Shown here: piece by piece, positions 5,746-13,181 of the stretch
Position numbering within the stretch: position 1 is the stretch's first letter
Layout: each line of letters starts with the position of its first letter
Assembly (NCBI GenBank): GCA_046719465.1
Contig: JBDNCV010000112.1
Coordinates: 1 to 13,181 of the forward strand
Reading direction: 5' to 3'
Length of the DNA: 13,181 nucleotides
Origin: JANWYT01 sp046719465
GTDB taxonomy: Bacteria; Chloroflexota; Anaerolineae; Aggregatilineales; Phototrophicaceae
Notes under the pieces: model-generated
Databases searched by the model: none
What the model was told of the DNA's origin: nothing
Seen by the model: only the letters and a program-made list of their open reading frames with translations
Position numbers and translations under genes: made by a program

Positions 5746-6890
5746 GATGAAATAAGCGTTTCCAAAACCTGTTCAATCTGACGATCTTCGACCCGCTGCG
5801 CTTCGATGAATGACGTCATGAACTCACTCTTACGCTGACGCAGCGTCAACGGCGCAACGGCTCGAAGATCGTCTAGCGTAACTTCAGTGCGCATGTCGGC
5901 GGCGCAGTAGGCGCGGGCGGCCTCGAACATCGCATATTCGGCACGGTGCGAGTCGATATTGAGGGCGCGGACGATCTCGATGCCTTTTTGGATAATTTCG
6001 TCTGATAGGGTCGTCGACTTGAGGAGGTTGCGCGCGATGGCAATTTCCTCTTGAGCGTTGGCGGTCATCAGCTCATATTGGCTGGCAAAGCGCTTAGGGT
6101 TGGCACGGTAGGCGCTCGCTCGGCGGTAGACCTCGGCGCGCTCCTCGGGAGAGACGATACCTGTCACCAGCACGCGCATCCCCAGACGATCCAAAATCTG
6201 TGGGCGCAGGCGGCCTTCCTCCGGGTTCATGGAGCCGATCAAGACGAAGCGTGAGCGGTATGTGCCGACGACAGCGCCACGTCGTACGGTGTAGCTGCCC
6301 TGAGCGGCGGCGTCGAGGATTAAGTCAACAATTTCGTCGTCGAGCAGGTTGATCTCATCGATGTAGAGGATGTTGTTATCCGCACGAGACAGGATGCCAC
6401 GTTCAACGCGAATCTCGTTGCGCGCAACGGCGATGCGTTCGTTGATGCCACCAACGACATCCTCGACACGCGCGCTCAGAGGCAGCTCAACCAACTTGAC
6501 GCTCTCATAATGAGAGATGGCCTGCCCAGCGGCCCATTTCTCGTAGCAATCAGGGAATAGTGCTTGGGCTTCTTCGCGGTTGAGCTTTTCCAGCTCGTGC
6601 GGGAGCGCGCCATCGGCGCAGTCGCTGACTTCAACGAAGGGCAGGATAGTTAACAAGCTGCGCACGGCGGTTGTTTTGCCCGTGCCGCGCGGGCCGATGA
6701 GCAGCACGCCACCGATCCCCGGGTTGATTGTGGCCAGCAGCAGCGCGAGTTTCATCTGGTATTGGCCGACAATGGCCAAGAAGGGGAACGGCTGCGGCTC
6801 GGCAAAGCCTAAGTCTGGCTCGGGCAGCTCGGTGATGCGTTTGTAGCTGTAATCGTAGAGCAGGCGCAGCAGCGCGGATTGTTGAGCCAT
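5742..6890 (-). CDS. Magnesium chelatase subunit I (BchI/ChlI)-family AAA+ ATPase
   Basis: The 382-residue protein follows BchI/ChlI throughout: FPFLAIVGQYQMKLALLL (35-52), Walker A GPRGTGKTT (66-74), VEDVVGGINE (142-151), Walker B ILYIDEINLLDDE (174-186), sensor-1 region IGSMNPEEG (218-226) and RPQILDRLG (229-237) with arginine-finger candidates. BchI hexamers with BchD drive Mg insertion into protoporphyrin IX by BchH. However, classical BchI has GDRGTGKST, ATEDRVVG and DRFGL, where this protein has GPRGTGKTT, SARVEDVVG and DRLGM, so it may be a related MoxR/BchI-like remodelling ATPase with another client. No BchD or BchH is in view. ATG 6890 follows AGAGGAA. It lies 27 bases after the glycosyltransferase and overlaps the next membrane gene by 4 bases. 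Confidence 0.82.
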   Translation of the reverse strand: MAQQSALLRLLYDYSYKRITELPEPDLGFAEPQPFPFLAIVGQYQMKLALLLATINPGIGGVLLIGPRGTGKTTAVRSLLTILPFVEVSDCADGALPHELEKLNREEAQALFPDCYEKWAAGQAISHYESVKLVELPLSARVEDVVGGINERIAVARNEIRVERGILSRADNNILYIDEINLLDDEIVDLILDAAAQGSYTVRRGAVVGTYRSRFVLIGSMNPEEGRLRPQILDRLGMRVLVTGIVSPEERAEVYRRASAYRANPKRFASQYELMTANAQEEIAIARNLLKSTTLSDEIIQKGIEIVRALNIDSHRAEYAMFEAARAYCAADMRTEVTLDDLRAVAPLTLRQRKSEFMTSFIEAQRVEDRQIEQVLETLISS

Positions 6891-6917
6891 GGTGTTCCTC
6901 TCTCCTGCTTTGGGTGG

Positions 6918-8042
6918 TCACATGCTCAGCACTTTTGAGTATACCTCAGCAAGCTGGCGCGCAGTGGCTTGGGGCGTGAAGCGCGCCGCTTGCTCGCGCC
7001 CACGCTGGCGCAGTTCTTCTGCGAGCGCAGCGTCTGACAGAATGCGGCGCATCGCTGCTGCCAACGCTTCTACATTGTAGGGATCCACCAACAGCGCCGC
7101 ATCGCCAGCGACTTCTGGAAGGGAACTAACCGCTGATGTGATGACCGGCGTGCCGCATGCCATGCTCTCCAGCACAGGGAAGCCAAACCCCTCATAGAGC
7201 GAGGCGGCCATGGTGCACTTGGCAGCGCTGTAAAGGGCAGGCAGATCGTGATCATCCGCAAAGCCGATTAGGTGAACGCGCTGGCTCATGTTCGTGCTGG
7301 CGATGGTGGCGTAGAGTTCATCTTCAAGCCAGCCCTTGCCACCAGCGATCACGAGGTGGACGTGATTCCACTCTGGCCCGAGCGCAGCCAACGCACGCAC
7401 GACACGCGGATAGTTCTTGCGAGGCTGCACCGTGCCGATACACAGGAAAAAAGGATGCTCACCGATCTTGTACTTAGCGCGGATTGTGTCATCGTGGGTT
7501 GGCTTGAAGCGCGGCGCAACGCTCGACAGCACAACGCTCACCTTTTCGGGCGGGCATCGGTAAAGCCCGATCAAGTCTTGTCGCGTCGCCTCGGAATCGG
7601 CGATGATATGCGTGGCGCGGCGCACGCTGCGCGGCACGGCGGCCTGCAAAAAAGCGCGCAAGCGCGGGCTAGCCGCATCCGGCACGCGCTCAAACGATAG
7701 ATCGTGCACGGTGAGGATGGTGGGCGCTTTGGATGACGCATGCGGCAGCAGGAAATCGGTAGCATGGTAGAGCGCATACCGTCCAACCAACCACTCGATA
7801 GGCAGCGGGATCCGCAGCCGATGCCACACACGCTGCTGCCATATCGCTGAAAGCGGCACTGTGACGGTCTGCACGTTGGCCTGTGTGAAGTGCGGCGGGT
7901 GCGGCGCACCGCGTGGGTACACAAGGCGAAAAGGCGTTACGGGGTCATGACCGATGAGCGCCTCTACTTGCTCACGGACGAGCCGCCCGATGCCGGCGGT
8001 CTGAGTGGCAGCTGCCGTGTAGTCAATCGTGATCGGATACAC
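6918..8042 (-). CDS. GT4-family glycosyltransferase (GT-B fold)
   Basis: This 374-residue enzyme would transfer a sugar from a nucleotide sugar to a lipid-linked or growing glycan at the inner face of the membrane. The N-terminal domain carries TAGIGRLVRE (16-24), the Gly-rich acceptor-side loop. The C-terminal donor domain carries FLCIGTVQPRKN (199-210), LVIAGGKGW (230-238) and the E-x7-E motif EGFGFPVLE (284-292) followed by CGTPVITS. It resembles mannosyl- or rhamnosyltransferases of polysaccharide loci, but donor and acceptor cannot be read from the sequence. Start is GTG at 8040-8042, one base after the GtrA stop, with no upstream ATG in frame. The tight junction indicates translational coupling. 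Confidence 0.92.
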   Translation of the reverse strand: MYPITIDYTAAATQTAGIGRLVREQVEALIGHDPVTPFRLVYPRGAPHPPHFTQANVQTVTVPLSAIWQQRVWHRLRIPLPIEWLVGRYALYHATDFLLPHASSKAPTILTVHDLSFERVPDAASPRLRAFLQAAVPRSVRRATHIIADSEATRQDLIGLYRCPPEKVSVVLSSVAPRFKPTHDDTIRAKYKIGEHPFFLCIGTVQPRKNYPRVVRALAALGPEWNHVHLVIAGGKGWLEDELYATIASTNMSQRVHLIGFADDHDLPALYSAAKCTMAASLYEGFGFPVLESMACGTPVITSAVSSLPEVAGDAALLVDPYNVEALAAAMRRILSDAALAEELRQRGREQAARFTPQATARQLAEVYSKVLSM

Positions 8043-8043
8043 G

Positions 8044-8625
8044 TTAATCGACGTCGTTGTACGTCCAGTAGCGGTTGATGAAGAAGTTCCAGATCATCAC
8101 AACGAAGATGGCGATGAGCTGTGAGATGTTGCTGCCGAGGCGGCGTGTCAGCTCCGGAGAAGCCACATAGTCTGGGGCAAGGGTTTGCAGGATGCCGTTG
8201 GCGAATAGGCCAATGGGAGCAAAGGTCAACGTAACCCAGATGGTGCGCGCCACCCAGCCTACGGCGCTGACGGCGAAGAACTGCATGAGCTGGCGCCGCA
8301 GCGAGCGCGAACGCGAGTCGGGGTATGTCCAGTAGCGGTTGAACGTGAAGTTGCTCGACACAGCGGCGATGAAAGCAAACGTCGTGGCGAGCGCAACGTT
8401 AATTGGGACATCAGGCCGCAGGATGGTGGCTTGCAGCAAATTGAGAACGCCGAAATCGATGATCGCGCCGACTAAGCCGACCGTGATGAACTTCAGGAAG
8501 CGCTCTACCTCTTTGGCCTTCGTTGGACTAACGCGCACTGAGATGGCCGTGTAGAGACCATCAATCGGAGTCCGGAGAGCACGGGCGGGGGGTTTCACTT
8601 GATCAGACTGTGGCACCGTTGCCAT
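8044..8625 (-). CDS. GtrA-family membrane protein
   Basis: This 193-residue protein has four hydrophobic segments (about 44-64, 76-95, 113-137, 164-183) after a polar N-terminal tail of about 40 residues. FLKFITVGLVGAIIDFGV and NFTFNRYWTY are typical of GtrA (PF04138). GtrA-type proteins are thought to flip undecaprenyl-linked sugars or otherwise assist decoration of cell-surface polysaccharide. The motif NF-x2-NRYWTY occurs twice (92-101 and 180-189), at the ends of segments 2 and 4. ATG 8625 is preceded by GGAG. The gene overlaps the 3' end of the O-antigen ligase gene by 23 bases and is followed directly by a GT4 transferase, the usual partner class. Confidence 0.9.
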   Translation of the reverse strand: MATVPQSDQVKPPARALRTPIDGLYTAISVRVSPTKAKEVERFLKFITVGLVGAIIDFGVLNLLQATILRPDVPINVALATTFAFIAAVSSNFTFNRYWTYPDSRSRSLRRQLMQFFAVSAVGWVARTIWVTLTFAPIGLFANGILQTLAPDYVASPELTRRLGSNISQLIAIFVVMIWNFFINRYWTYNDVD

Positions 8626-10064
8626 GGTACTCCGTGGTGGTCGTCAATGCTGACTGTCGATATACCCAAAAGGTGAGGCCGAGTAAAACGCCTACGTGTA
8701 TAAACACATTGTTGACATACAAGTTGTCAAGGAGGCTGTGCAGCGCCACGTAGACCCACGAGCCGAGCAGTGCGATTGCAAGGTAACGCACTGAGAGGGA
8801 TGGATGAATACGTCCACGCGCTGCGAAGTACAGCGCTGATCCTTGAAATGCTGCGTATGCCGCGAGGCCTATGATTCCAGTTTCTGCGAGAACATTCAAG
8901 TAATAGTTGTGCGCGTGGCCGAGCGCCTGCGGCCAGTTGAGCAGGCGATGCTCCGCGTAGGCGGCGTTGAAGCTGCCCAGCCCGACACCAAAGGGGTGCG
9001 CTTGCGCCATGTTGAGCGCGGCCTGCCAATGCGCCAGTCGTTCCACTACAGCGTAGTTCTCGGTGGTGATATCGACGCCGCGCATGTCGTCAAACGCGAA
9101 AAACTCCTCTGTGGAGCTGCTGATGCGTTGAGCGATAGAAGCGGGCAGCAAACCGGACGTCCAGATGAACAGGCCGCCAGCGCTCAGCACTGCGAGCAGC
9201 AGCGCGCTGTGGATAAAGCGGTGCGGGAGCATCACCACCATCACGAACACTGCGCCGATCACGCTGAGCCATGCGCCGCGGCTCCAAGACATAACGAGCG
9301 CGGCAGCAATCAGCAGTGCGCAAACGGCGGCTAAGGCGCTGAGGCCTGCGAAACGTGCTTGCTTGTGCTTGAGCCACAAGTGAGCATAGTCCACGGTCAG
9401 CGCAAGGCTGAGCGGGAAGCTGATGCCCATGAATCCACCGAACGGGTTAGGCTGGCCGAACGTCCCAAACGCGCGGAAAAAGCGATCGTTGATGAGCAGG
9501 TGATCGGCCCCGCTCCCGCCAAAAAAGATGTAGATTCCCACGAGCGCGTTGGCCGTTGCTGCCACTACAAGGGCAGCGATCAACCAACGCCAGCGCCCAC
9601 CCCCCGCATGGTAGAGGACGAACAAGGCTACAATTAGCACGGTCAGCCACTTGATGCTCTCTGTGATGGCAGCAGACAGCGACCACGCCCACAGCCACGA
9701 CACCATGCCCCACATCACGAACGCGCCCAGCGGCAGCGCGAGCATCGTCCAGCGCACGGTGAGCATGCGCTGGTTTGTCAGCAGCCGTTGGAGGCTCCAC
9801 CAGCCAGCGAACCCCAGCAGCAGCAGTTGGCCGATATCTAAAGGGAGCTGAAGCGAAGCCTCGGTTTGGATCAGCGTTCGCAACGGGGAAAGCACCAGCA
9901 CAGCCGCGAGCAGCGCAAACGGGCTGTAGATGGCAAGCGCTGCCAGCGCCAGCACGCCGAGTAGGGCGGCGGACACTGCCGCGAGCACAAGCGCGAGAGC
10001 CAACCCTGCAAGCAGCGCCAACGCTCCCCAACTCAGCAGGTGCGCGTTGAGGTGTGGTCGGGCG

Positions 10065-11000
<936 letters not shown>

Positions 11001-11039
11001 GATGATCCAACTCCCGTTTGAGTGACTGTTCCAAGCATA

Positions 11040-13181
11040 TCATACGCGCGGCGCGTCGTCAGTAGGGGGCGGTGTGCCGAGGCTGATTTGTACAAGGGTC
11101 GCAGCGATTAGCCAGAAGATGATGGCAAGATCAACCACGAACAAGCTGTTATCCACCATGCCATGAGCGATGAGCGCGCTGAGTGCCCCCAGCGCCCCGA
11201 TGAGGAGCGCGCGTTCAGTAGGGACTGGTGTGATGCTCAACAGACGTCTGCTGAGTATCACAAGGACGCAGGCGATACCGATGAGCCAGATCACGCCGCC
11301 GATCCCCAATCGCAGCCACACATCTAGGATGAGGTTGTGAGGGTGGTTAAGCTGGCTGTCCCAAATGGCGTCGGGCTTGACGTATGTGCCGCGGTAGCGC
11401 TCCAAGAATTGATCTAGCCCGACGCCCGTAACAGGGAAATCCTCAATCATGGCCAACGAGCTTTCCCATAGGCGCAAGCGTATGAAGTTAGTGCCGCCGG
11501 TGAAGTCGAACAGGCTGGCAAAGCGTGGCGATACCTGCGCCGCAACCCCGACAAACACAAGCACAATAACGCCAACCCCAAGCACAGGGAGGACGGCTTG
11601 TCTGCCACGTGTGAGCAGCAGCACTGTGATGAGACCCGCAGGCAGGCCCAGCAGCAGCCCACCAGTGCTTTGCGTCAGAACCAGCGTGATGAGGAACAAC
11701 GCGCCGGCGACAGCATAGACGCCGCGCCAACGCCCACGGTGGAACAGCGCCAGTGCCAGCGCGAACGGCAAGCAGCGTACCAGCAGCAGCGCGACGTTGT
11801 TGGGGCTGCCGTAGACGCTGGCGAGCCGCCGCGTGCCCTCCTCGGCGGTGATGAGGTGCGTGCCAGTGATGAAGTTGGCGAGGCCGATGGCGCAGACGAC
11901 CACCGCGCCGGCCAGCAGCGCTTGCACCAGCACGAAGAGCTGCGAACGTGTGACATGCACGCGGATGAGGGCATAGAACAGGATCGGCTCGATGATGAGG
12001 GTGCGGAACTCCGTTATGGCTGGGGCGCGGTTGGGCGAGATGCTGAGCGCCACAAGCCCCAAGAAGAGATAGGCCAGCGCGAACCCGTCCAGCATGTGCC
12101 AGCGCCAGCGAATGCGCGCGGGGAACTGAGCCGTGGCCGTTTGCCTGCGGCGGGCATGATCGACCAACCAGCGCAGGCCGCTTGCTGCTGCTGTGATGAG
12201 CAGCAGCAGCTCCGTTAGCGGGAAAGCAAACTGATACAGCTCCACAGGGAACAGAAAAAAGGGGGCATACAGCAGGGTGAGGGCCAGCCCGATGATTGGG
12301 CGGTGGTAGAACACCACAAACAGGACGAGGCACGCGCCCAGCACAAGCAGCGCGGACAGCTCAAAGGCGAGCAGCCCAGCGCTGAGCGCCACCGCTGTAA
12401 GATGATAGGCCATGTCACGGCGCAGCAGTGAGAACGCCCCGTCGGTCAAGCTTAAGAGCATGCCTGCGGTCAGCGCAAAGGTTGAGACAAGGCTGATCCC
12501 CCACATAAGCGGGCGTTCCATCCACATCAGCATCGTCGAGGGCAGGCGCAGCGGCCACGCTGCCATGACCGCGGTGAAGACGAATGCTGACGCAGCGACC
12601 GCAGCGACGAGCCATGCCGCCTGTCGCAGCGCGATTAGGGGGCCGGCGATGTCACCATCGCTCACAAGATAGCCTGCCAGCACCCATTGATCCCAACCGC
12701 GGTCAGCCACAACGTGCAGCGTGTGTGCGCTGAGCGGTAGGTTGGTTGCGATGGGCACAGGACGCACTTCCGGCTGCTGGCTGTCGGAGCGCAGCAGGAT
12801 GAACGAATTGCCGCTGCTGTCGCGCTGAACAGCGTTGGGGGTGAAACCATCCAACGTGGGATAGAGATAGGCGATGAAGTCACCTTGCCGCAGCATGAGG
12901 CCGATATCGCGCCCGTGGAACTGAAAGCGCAGTTGACTGTCGGAGGTCTCCAACCAGCCGATGTCAGCGCCCAGCGGGCCAAACGTCCACAGGCCGCTGT
13001 AGGCGGCGCTCGCCACGGTGGGCGGGTAGAAGCCATTGGCGGGAAGGGCTTGCCGCGGTTGGCTCTGGAGCGCTGTGAGCAGCGGGGATGGTTGGCCATG
13101 CTGACCCACCAACGCAAAGCCCCAACGCGGGTCTTCTGGCGGGCGGTTGGGCTGCCACTCGCTCAGAATGGCAGCGCCCAC
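11040..13181 (-). CDS. Glycosidase-like/beta-sandwich domain fused to O-antigen ligase/polymerase (partial)
   Basis: The frame runs open off the right edge, so the N-terminus is missing; the GTG at the edge is not evidence of a start. Residues 1-45 of the visible part (WGFALVG, PSPLLTALQ) look like the last strand and helix of a TIM-barrel glycosidase. Residues about 55-172 form a soluble, probably beta-rich domain (YSGLWTFGPLGADIGW, FQFHGRDIGLML, DRGWDQWVLAGY). From about 186 onward there are many membrane helices, and the O-antigen ligase signature appears as YGSPNNVALLL (457-467), an extracytoplasmic loop and NHPHNLILDVWLRLGIGG (612-629). Such a protein could bind or trim a glycan outside the cell and also ligate or polymerise it. 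The membrane-domain call is secure; the soluble-domain call is inference. It is the first visible gene of the minus-strand polysaccharide run. Confidence 0.8.
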   Translation of the reverse strand: MGAAILSEWQPNRPPEDPRWGFALVGQHGQPSPLLTALQSQPRQALPANGFYPPTVASAAYSGLWTFGPLGADIGWLETSDSQLRFQFHGRDIGLMLRQGDFIAYLYPTLDGFTPNAVQRDSSGNSFILLRSDSQQPEVRPVPIATNLPLSAHTLHVVADRGWDQWVLAGYLVSDGDIAGPLIALRQAAWLVAAVAASAFVFTAVMAAWPLRLPSTMLMWMERPLMWGISLVSTFALTAGMLLSLTDGAFSLLRRDMAYHLTAVALSAGLLAFELSALLVLGACLVLFVVFYHRPIIGLALTLLYAPFFLFPVELYQFAFPLTELLLLITAAASGLRWLVDHARRRQTATAQFPARIRWRWHMLDGFALAYLFLGLVALSISPNRAPAITEFRTLIIEPILFYALIRVHVTRSQLFVLVQALLAGAVVVCAIGLANFITGTHLITAEEGTRRLASVYGSPNNVALLLVRCLPFALALALFHRGRWRGVYAVAGALFLITLVLTQSTGGLLLGLPAGLITVLLLTRGRQAVLPVLGVGVIVLVFVGVAAQVSPRFASLFDFTGGTNFIRLRLWESSLAMIEDFPVTGVGLDQFLERYRGTYVKPDAIWDSQLNHPHNLILDVWLRLGIGGVIWLIGIACVLVILSRRLLSITPVPTERALLIGALGALSALIAHGMVDNSLFVVDLAIIFWLIAATLVQISLGTPPPTDDAPRV

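Noticed and set aside
5742..6890. Reading the BchI-family gene as proof of a phototrophic organism
   Set aside because: BchI-like ATPases occur outside chlorophyll pathways, key motifs differ from classical BchI, and no other chlorophyll gene is in view.
11598..12218. 206-codon plus-strand frame opposite the ligase fusion gene
   Set aside because: Gln/Arg/Glu-rich mirror of hydrophobic codons on the other strand, with no ribosome binding site or family resemblance.
11488..12333. 281-codon frame on the minus strand overlapping the ligase fusion gene
   Set aside because: Composition rich in His, Ala, Arg and Pro without domains, in a shifted frame of a clearly real membrane protein gene.
13179..13181. 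GTG at the right edge as the true start of the ligase fusion
   Set aside because: It is simply the last codon in the window; the sequence there is mid-domain and the gene must continue beyond the edge.

Overview
The window reads as bacterial chromosome with dense, tightly packed genes and moderately high GC. The gene set (type 2 IPP isomerase next to a prenyl diphosphate synthase, a BchI-family AAA+ ATPase, GtrA and O-antigen-ligase-type exopolysaccharide genes, and a LacD-family aldolase beside aldehyde dehydrogenase remnants) and the protein style suggest Chloroflexota, possibly an Anaerolineae-like lineage. This assignment is inferred from protein style; no rRNA or other phylogenetic marker is present.

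Left block (1-1371, + strand): the C-terminal end of a Gfo/Idh/MocA-type oxidoreductase, then an 85-codon remnant of a methylmalonate/malonate semialdehyde dehydrogenase (MmsA/IolA) whose N-terminus is joined in frame to its own C-terminus with the catalytic middle missing, then an intact LacD/YihT-family class I aldolase. Together they look like the end of a sugar or inositol catabolic operon that has lost one enzyme.

Middle block (1483-5128): HemW-like radical SAM protein (+) converges on a two-gene isoprenoid operon (-) of type 2 IPP isomerase followed by a short-chain prenyl diphosphate synthase. That operon is divergent from a single acyl carrier protein gene (+). The 187-bp divergent region carries two back-to-back sigma-70-like promoters whose -35 boxes meet inside an 11-bp palindrome, plus three copies of a 7-bp word. 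The acp gene ends in a good intrinsic terminator that lies inside the 3' end of the convergent gene.

Right block (5131-13181, all - strand): a seven-gene, apparently co-transcribed run. In transcription order: a large partial protein joining a probable glycosidase-like/beta-sandwich exterior to an O-antigen ligase/polymerase membrane domain; a UDP-glucuronate decarboxylase-like epimerase; a second O-antigen ligase/polymerase; a GtrA membrane protein; a GT4 glycosyltransferase; a BchI-family AAA+ ATPase; and an unknown six-helix membrane protein. Most junctions overlap or are separated by a few bases. The first five make a surface polysaccharide locus. The BchI-like ATPase and its coupled membrane partner are the unexplained passengers. 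No tRNA, rRNA, CRISPR array or insertion sequence was recognised, and no stretch above 300 bases lacks a gene.
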